NCBI GenBank assembly: GCA_963848175.1 | Contig: CAWKCO010000003.1 | Coordinates: forward strand, 782,371-846,370 | Length of the DNA: 64,000 nucleotides | Direction of reading: 5' to 3' | Source: JAMZMI01 sp963848175 | Lineage (GTDB): Bacteria; Bacteroidota; Bacteroidia; Cytophagales; Cyclobacteriaceae | In this document: in pieces, positions 1 to 9,400 of the stretch | Numbering within the stretch: position 1 is the first letter of the stretch | How the letters are laid out: every line of letters begins with the position of its first letter | Program-made: the position numbers and the translations under genes | Notes under the pieces: generated by a model | Seen by the model: only the letters and a program-made list of their open reading frames with translations | Database searches by the model: none | What the model was told of the DNA's origin: nothing

Positions 1-368
1 CGGCTCCTCAGGCACTTGTCAGTGGTTTTGATCCAAATTTAAGCACCGAGGGAAAAACTGTGGCTAGGACATTTGATGGAGGATATTTGGTTATGGGAAG
101 TTATCCATCATTTGTTATTGAGTCATCTGAAATAGGTGAGTCCGAGTCTCGATTAGAGGAAATGATGCTTATGAAAACAGATGCGGAAGGCTTCAAGGTC
201 GATGGAATGGATCAATATTATGGATTAGAATCTGGAAATGACCGAGCCAATCGCGCGATTACCCTTCCTGACGGAAAGGTTGCAGTGATAGGAACTTTTG
301 ATTTTGGAAGTGGAACTACTCTGATAGGCCTACTCAAGCTCAATTCACGTGGAGAGTTGAGAGATTGA
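1..368 (+). CDS. C-terminal end of a repeat (beta-propeller-like) protein, truncated by the window edge
   Basis: The reading frame is open from base 3 to the stop at 366-368, so only the last ~121 residues are present and the gene starts upstream. Two spaced segments, T-F-D-G-G-Y-L-V-M-G near base 69 and T-L-P-D-G-K-V-A-V-I-G-T near base 261, have the 'x-x-D-G-G-[YF]-[IV]-hhG' pattern typical of blade-like repeats in Bacteroidota surface lipoproteins. No sorting domain or catalytic motif is visible. Function is unknown; a secreted or surface beta-propeller is the inference. The next gene follows on the same strand after ~90 bp. Confidence 0.6.
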   Translation, partial: APQALVSGFDPNLSTEGKTVARTFDGGYLVMGSYPSFVIESSEIGESESRLEEMMLMKTDAEGFKVDGMDQYYGLESGNDRANRAITLPDGKVAVIGTFDFGSGTTLIGLLKLNSRGELRD

Positions 369-456
369 AGTAGGTGTGAATTTTGAAAGTGATATTTATT
401 CTTGAAATATTAAAATATAAAGCGGAACTTTATTGATTCTTCAAACCGCCCTTGTT

Positions 457-3400
457 ATGAAACGATTTATACTTTTTTCTCTTTTATCGATTTCTTTTCT
501 TTTTGCTTTTGCACAGACTGTGACTTCAATTTCCCTAGCAGATGCGAATCCTACCAATGCTACTACTGTAAATTTTACAGTACTCTTTGTTTCATCAACT
601 TCTGGTATAGATGTATCGAATTTTGCAATTAATGCGGGTTCGGTAGCAACAGGGACTATTGGAACTCCTACGGTAGGGACTGGCAATGAGTGGAATGTTC
701 CAGTTACTTCTGTGGCAGGGAATGGGATTTTGACCATAGATTTTGTTTCAAATTCAGAATCTCCACCAACGGCAGGATATGCCTCTGGGCTAGCTTATAC
801 TATAGATAACACCGCCCCAACAGCAAGTGCTCCAACGAGTGTACCTGAGACATTGAAGAGCGGAGATGTGTCAAGTTCTACTGTAGAGAGTAATGAGGCA
901 GGGGATATTTATTTGGTATTGACAAGTGAAACGATCACAGATTTAAGTTCATTGACGACCTCATTAGGAAATGACAATGCCTTTATCGGAAGATCCAGTG
1001 CAGTAGCAGCAACACCTTATACGGTCACGTTGGCGGCAGACTTGAATGATGGCGTTTACGATATTTATTCAGTTGATGCTGTAGGAAATGTATCCTTAGG
1101 AGTGGGAGGCTGGTTAACGGTAGATAACACCGCCCCAACAGCAAGTGCTCCAACGAGTGTACCTGAGACATTGAAGAGCGGAGATGTGTCAAGTTCTACT
1201 GTAGAGAGTAATGAGGCAGGGGATATTTATTTGGTATTGACAAGTGAAACGATCACAGATTTAAGTTCATTGACGACCTCATTAGGAAATGACAATGCCT
1301 TTATCGGAAGATCCAGTGCAGTAGCAGCAACACCTTATACGGTCACGTTGGCGGCAGACTTGAATGATGGCGTTTACGATATTTATTCAGTTGATGCTGT
1401 AGGAAATGTATCCTTAGGAGTGGGAGGCTGGTTAACGGTAGATAACACCAATCCCACTTTCACTTCCATTACCCCAGCCACATCATCAACACCTACCACG
1501 ACAGAGGTACAATACACCCTCTCTGAAAATATTATAAGTGGTTCTATTACTTGGACTAATACAGGAGGGTCGGTAGATGGAACGATTCATACACAGACAT
1601 TAACAGGAAGTGAACTTAATTCAGGTACTTTTTCTTTGGCTGACATTACCAATGCACCTACGTTGGTAGACAATGCTATTTATACAGTGGACTTCAGCGG
1701 TACGGATGCGGCCGGAAATGTCGGTACAAATAGTGTAACAGGTGTGACCTATGATTTCCCAGCACCAACTATTACATCTGCTACTTGGAGAGATGATGAT
1801 GAAGATGGGCAGATTGATATTGTGCAATTAGCTTTCTCACCAAATGTGAATGTGAACGACCCCAATACTGGTTCTGATGGTTTGGACTGTATCGAGATTC
1901 GAAATAATGGTGCTATAGTTATTCAAAACAATGTAAGTTACAATGGTGGTGGATTTGGTAATGAATCAAGTTTTGATATCGATTTTAGTGGCAATCCGAT
2001 TCCAAGAACGAACATTGAGAACTTAACAATAACCTATGTTCAAGGTAACTCAAGTGAGATTGTAGGTAAAGCCAGTGGGCTGGAAATGGCGAATAATTTA
2101 AATCCATTGACATATTTGGATGAGGCAGCACCTTCAGTAAAATCGGCGAGTACTTTAGATCAGGACAATGATGGTGAAATTGACGGTGTTTTAGTCTTGT
2201 TTTCAGAGGATATTGATGACAGTAACTCTACCCTTGATGCAACGACTTTTACTGGATTGGCAGATAGCTATGTACTTGCAGGAACAATCACCAATACAAC
2301 TTCAGATGACGATGAGGTAGTTTTCAACTTGAATGAAAAAGGTGCTAATGATGTGGCTTACAGTTCAGGAAATTTTTTCGATTTTATCAAACAAAAAGTC
2401 CGAGACGCAGCTGGAAACGAACGCGCAAATGATCAATCGCCTCTTCCAATAAGTGATGGAGCAGGACCTGGAGGGCATACAGTAAGTATTGATCAGGATC
2501 CTATTTACTCTGGCAATGATGAGGCTGTAAGTTTCACATTCACGGATGCTGAAGTCGGATCAACATATAGTTATAGTTTTAGTAGTAGCGCGGATGGAAA
2601 TACAGCCACGGTTACTGGCTCTGGTACTGTTGCCTCTGCAGATGAAACAATCGGTGGAGCGATTGACATCTCTGCCCTTGGGGATGGAACAATTACGCTG
2701 AGTGTCGTACTAACCGATGATCAAACCAATGCAGGAGCGGCTGTAACTGATACCAAAACAAAAGATGCCACACCTCCTACGGCTCCAACCGCATTGGCTT
2801 TAGACGCAGGAAGTGATTCTGGAGTTAGCTCAGCGGATAAGATCACCAATGATCTTACGCCAGAATTTACTGGTACGGCAGAACCTAACAGCACTGTCGA
2901 ACTTTTTAGTGATGTTGAAGGAGGTAGTATCGGAACAACTACAGCAGATGGAGGGGGCGCATGGACTTTTACTCCGTCGAGTGATCTAACATCAAATGTG
3001 ACCCACAGCATAAATGCACGTGCCACAGATCAGGCTGGCAATCTTGGAGGCATGGGGCCTGCCATATCTATTGTGCTAGACACAGAGGCATCTGTCATAT
3101 CGCCTGCTAACGTGACCATTACTGCGGTAACGGGAAGCCCTTCTGGGGCGGGAGGAGTATATAAAGTTGGAGATAAAATTGTGGCTAACTGGGACAATGG
3201 TGCCACTGGCGATAATGTCACTGACTTGCAGAGCGTGACATTCAACCTTGTGCAGATAGGTGGAGCTGTGGCTGTTGCTCCATCTTTAAGTGGAGACGTG
3301 TGGTCTTATAATTTTACCTTCATAGAAGGTCTTGCTTCTGGAAATTCGAAAAAGATCACTGTAGAAGCTACCGATATTGCGGGTAATACAAATGTACCTG

Positions 3401-6400
3401 TTGCAAGCAACAATGATATTACGCTAGATGTGGACGTTCCAACTATCACTGCTTTGAGTCCGCCTAACAATCCAGCTAATCAAGTTTCGACCAACGTGAT
3501 TTTGACAGCCACCTTTGATCAGAATGTAATTGCAAGTTTTGGCCAGATTTTTCTAACCTCAGTACAAGATCCAGGTGGAGATATTCAAACCTTTAATGCC
3601 AATGATACTAGATATGTTAATATTTCGAATAATATAGTCACCATTAATCCACCGCTGGCATTGAAAGGGCAAAAGGATTATTATGTAAGGATGAGCAATA
3701 CGGCATTTTATGATGAGAGTGGAAATGCTTTTTCAGGATTCTCTACCAATTTTGAGTGGCAATTTGAAACGGATGTAGATAATGAAGCTCCCACTCTAAA
3801 TATCTCAATCAAAACTCCGACAACCGGTACTGAAGCAAGGACGAAAGACAACTCAGTAATCTTTATTTTGAGATTTAATGAATCCATAACGGGTATTGTA
3901 CCTGGATTGGACATTTCGCTAAACAGTACGGTTCCGGGGGTAGCCTCCAAAAGTTTTGCTCAGGTAAGTGCGCTGGTATATGAGTATACAGTGTCCAATC
4001 TTGAAGGTGATGGAAATGTTTCGATTACTGTTAGAAATTTTTCTGGAGGAATTAGTGATGCCGCTGGTAATGGTTTCGTTGGGTCTCAGGATTCTCCAGA
4101 AATTGTTATAGATCAAACTAAGCCAACAATAATTGTCAATTCTTCCACTACTAATACATCTACACCTACGCTTACGGGTACGATATCTGAAAACCTAGAT
4201 GTTTTGGTTCGAATTAATGGAGAGGATTACGACGCTATTGTATCAGGAGCAACAGCACCATTCTCATGGTCGGCCACAGTACCTGGTGGAGACGCACTTT
4301 TTGAGGGCAGTTATTTGGTACAGTCGTTTGCTACGGACGAGGCTGGAAATACTGGCAATGCAAGTGGGACTATAAAAATCGATAATACGGCACCTACGGT
4401 ATCTTTTTCTACTAGTTTATCGCCCACCAATGATAATCCATTCAGTATTACGGCACTTTTCAACGAAGTGGTGAGTGGGTTAAATGCGTCAGGAGATTTT
4501 ATTGTTTCAACAGGGAATGCTATCGTTGGAAGTCCGGTCGCTACGGGAAATCCCAATGAATACTCGCTACAAGTTACTCCCACCAGTAATCAAACAGCTA
4601 CAGTCATAATAAGGATGGTAGCTGGCGGGGTGACGGATGTGGCAGGAAATGCAATAGCTCAGAAAGAGTTTAGTGTAACGTTTGATGATCAAGCGCCAGT
4701 GATTACCTATTCTACATTGGTACAGGGAAGAAATGTCACTCTCACAGCAAAACAGACAGAAAGGGGCAAGATTTATTATGCGATCTTGCCAGAAGGTGCC
4801 ACTACCACGAGTGAGGCATTGAGGGCTGGTGGTAGTGTGGGGGCAATAGCTCAGGGGTTTATAGATGTAACTATACCGAACACCAATTTCATTGAAGAAT
4901 TTACGCTCAGCGACGATCGTACTGAATATGAGCTTTATTTAGTCTCTGAAGATCAGGTAGGAGCAACCACTAGTAGCTATAACCTCTCCCCAATACCGAT
5001 TAATATCACATTATCATCTGGAGGAACGGTCATCACCGCTCCAAATCTCATTGATGTGTGCCTTCAGGGAGATTACTTTTCCCTAACTGATATAATCATG
5101 ACGGAAACTATAGAGACAGATTTTGCCAAATCTGGCGTCAACAAAACTCTCAAATTGGAACTTCCGGCCAATTTTGAATTTAATACCGCAGTGGGCTCGG
5201 TTAATGACACAAATGGAGATATAGAGGTAGATGGTATTGGATTAGGAATTTCCTATGCAGGAAATTCCATACTTACACTGACCTATAAAGCTTTAACAAA
5301 CCAATTTGTGGATGTAATAACTATCTCGGGCATTCAAATTAGAGCTACTGGGTCAGTTGCAACCTCTAATCAGCAAGTTTTAAGATCTGGAGGTTCAGGA
5401 GATATTTATCTAGCCAACGATGGTGATGGGACAATTTTTGCAACTTTGACGTCCATCGCACCTTACAATGCTCCAGCAGTAGTCACAGCTACCCCTAGTG
5501 TAGTTACATTGCCCTATATACTAGAGGCAGTAGGTGGTGTAAAAGGAGATTCGCACGGAGATGCTGTGGTAGTTTATGATAAAGCCGCTTTTAATGCCAG
5601 CACTGCGCCCATGACGATTGGTACATTAGCAGCTACGGATGTTGTAAATGTATATTCTGACCAGAGTCTCACTACAAAAGTCATTGCTGCGGGATTGACG
5701 GGAACAACCAGCTACTCACTAAGTCTCAATGATTTAGGAGTTTCTGCTGCCAATGTTGGAATCACCACTTTTTGGGTAACCGTAACGGATATTAACAGTT
5801 GTCAAAGTGCTGCTACAAAGTTTTCCGTTGCTATTATAAGATATGAAAACAGTGGAGGAACGAATGCCTTTTCTTCTACCAATAGCATAGGGACTAACTT
5901 GAAATTCACTAATCCAGTAGGTTATTCAGCCATTTTTACTGGTAATGGCTTAACAAGCTTTAACAATAATGAGACTTTTACTTCTCCCAATGAGCGTGCA
6001 TACTCCGTGAAATTCATTCCATCAGCTGCTGGTGAAGGGGTTTCAACGATCCTATATGCACTCTCAAAAAATGGCGTCACAGCCAATTATGCTATAGATT
6101 TCTTTGTAGCGACAGCAGATAAAGTCATTACAAATGCGAAAACAGATTATTGTCAGTCAGACGGCAGTGTAGCGTTTACAATGGTAGCTCCATCGGGAAT
6201 TGATACAAGCACAGATGCAGATGGCGTCAATCCAGATTTTAAAACGGTTCGTGCTTATGACTATAGAACGGGCATGAGAGGCGTAGAGATTACTAGCGCC
6301 TTATTTGCAGCTGCGCCATCGACAGTACCAAATGCGACCACAGGTTGGAATTTTAATACTGCAGCGCTGGATGCTCAGTTGGCAGGAAGTACTTATGTAT

Positions 6401-9400
6401 ATCCCGTACAGTTGGTTTATGTTATTGAAGATGAGGACTCAAGTTCCGAGACGGAATTGGCTACTCAAATCATCAATGTGTACAGAATACCTGCGGTTAC
6501 TATTACGAATTTGAATCCATACTACTGCAATGATGATGGAGATTTTAGCATTCGATCCGAGATCATTTCTGCGACGGGAACTCAGGCGATCACCATATCA
6601 GGATACCATTTATACAAATATGATGGAGCGGCTTATACCATCGATCTTGGAATCATTGCAAATGCTAATTTCAGTCCTGCAAATCCTAACGCCAATGCAA
6701 TAGTCTATCCGAACGAAGAAGCTTTTGGTAAATACAAAATCGTGTATGATGCCCCAGTTCAAACTGCAGCAAATTGCTCTGGTGGTACCGAAGTTGAAAT
6801 TGAAATTTTGGAAATCCCCGCATTGCCAGATTTAGTTTCTACTGGTTTTGGTGGTATCTCAGATGGTGACGACAGTGGATATTTGTTGGAGTACTGCGAA
6901 GGAGCTACCGTGAGCAACCTCGTTATTGACGTGGCTAGCTTAGGGACTGCAATTAAAGTGAATTGGTATAACAATGCGGATGCAACAAGCCCTATTTCTT
7001 TAACCAATATTAGCGGATCATATGGCGAAGTTCTAAATGTGGCTAAAGCATTTTTTGGCAATAATTCAAAACCTACAGGTCGTCAGACCAGAGTATTCTA
7101 CTACACCATTACTGATGATATAGGTATAGCTTCTAGTAGCTATTCTGGTTGCGAATCACCTACTAGATCCGTAACTATAGAAATTTATCCTGACCCGGTT
7201 ATTCCTTCGGTGAATACGGCGAATTTGGTGAGTGCAACTTCCACTAATTCATTCAATGGTGCGCTCGACGGGAGTACTTATGTGTTTGAATATTGTATAA
7301 CTGAGGGAGGCGTTGTTTCACTGGAGGATATCATCATTGAGGCATCCTTGAATGACGAAGTTTTTACTGAATCCTATTATACGATTTATAACAGTGCTCA
7401 AGCTAGTATCGCGAGCTTCCAGTCAGTTGATGCCTTGTCAGATTACACACTGATTGATAGCGATTTTAAGTCCACATTTTTTAATTATAGTGCAGCTTCT
7501 GGTACTGAACTGGTGTTCTATATTGGCCAAACAAATTACAATAACAACTATCCTGCAGATTTGGGTGCAGAGTTTGATGGATGTGAGAGTGTACTTCGAA
7601 AATTCAGAATTAAAGTCAACGCCATTCCTGCAGCACCAATTGATAGCAACTTTAAGGGAGGGGAAAATAGCAATAGCAGGCAAGCCTCTAATACAGGTAA
7701 CGTGATTCACTATTACTTATGCAATGGGGAAGCCAATGATTTTAATCAGGTAGAATCTCCTGGTATAAATGGCTCTTTATATACCTGGTACGAAGATGAC
7801 GGTACTGGTAATGCACCCGCTACTGCTTTGACAGCCTCAGCTTTTAATGGGCGACTCATTACGCTTTCAGAACTGACTACTCAAGGCGTTTTTACGGATC
7901 AAGTTACGCAAGATTCCACATTTACCTATTGGGTTACTCAAACGCAGAGTACTAATAATGCGACAGGTTTTGATGGTTGTGAGAGTGTGCCTACCAAAGT
8001 CTTGGTCACTGTTTTCCCAGACCCAAGTAACCTTACTTTTGATGACAATGGATTAGATGCTTTAGCGGTGAGTATCTGCGAAGGTGAAGTAGGCAGTAAT
8101 TCTTTCGAACTTACAGGAAATCCAAACGCTACAGTGAGATGGTATCAATCCAATGCTAGTGGTGTCATTATAAATTCTACTCCTTCTTTCACTCAAACCA
8201 TAGGTGCTGATGGGGCAATACTGGCAAGTGGTTTGGATTTGAATATTTCTACTGTCACTCAAGCCACCCGCTATTTTTTAGTTTCCCAAACGTTGAATGT
8301 TAGTGCAAATGGTTCTGAGTTTGCTGGTTGTGAAACAGAAGTAGCGGACATGGCATTTTTGACTGTCAATGTATATAATATTCCTAATGCGCCAACTCCA
8401 GCTACGAATGACCGGACATTGTTTTATTGTGCTAATGATGTAGTAAATAGTGTGACTTTTGTTGGTGAATCCAATTCTGAATACAACTGGTATAAAGATG
8501 ATGGTACTGGACAGCCAGATGGAGCATCAATTTTCACTACCTCAGCGTCCAGTGGGGTGAGCTCTTCGAGTATTACCAATGAAGCATTGGGCTTAAATGC
8601 CACCACCAATGCTGCAGGAGTTTATAAGTTTCTGGTTTCTCAAACGACCAGTTTAGATGCTGGTGTCACTGGATTTGTGGGTTGTGAAAGTAATTATGCC
8701 AATCTTTCAATTACTATTTTCGAGATACCAAGCGCGCCAATTGTGAAAGCGGTAGCAGCTCAGTGTGATGTGAGTGTTACAAATACTTCTACCAAAATCA
8801 CTTATCGTGGAGTAGCAACAGCTAATAACACCACCACTGTATTTGAGTTTCTAGATGAGAACAAAGTTTCTCGTAGCACAGTGCAAACCACTACTCCAAT
8901 GATTGATAGAATTTTCGTTCTAGAAGACTTGGAGACGAAAGTGAAAGCTGGGTTCTCAGGTGATACCACCATTTATGTAACTCAGGTTACTAATATCATT
9001 GAAGGGGAAAACTTCTCTGGGTGTGCTGGGGATACTACTTCTATAAATATCACGGTATATCCTACGCCACAATTGGTGGTGCTGGAACAAGCCATAAATG
9101 AGGATATTCAAGTGACCCAAGCATGCGATGGTGACCTTATCTCTCTGGCGGTGGAGGTTAATAATCCAAATCCTAGCATTAATTATGGGCATATCTGGAA
9201 ATTGACTCAACAAGGTAAAGTATCAGTCTTACCTTCAGATAGGTTCAATACCGCTGAAGTAACTTTTTCTGCAGAAGAATTTAAAATTGAATCAGGCAAC
9301 ATCAGTGTGCAGGTAACCACATATGATATGAGCATAGGAAGTGAAGCATGTCCGAATATTACTAGCAGAGAGATTCAAATCGGTACTTCTCCTGTCCCTC

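Noticed and set aside
433..456. TTG start for the giant protein at 433
   Set aside because: The ATG at 457 directly begins a textbook signal peptide; the extra eight residues would place non-signal residues ahead of it.
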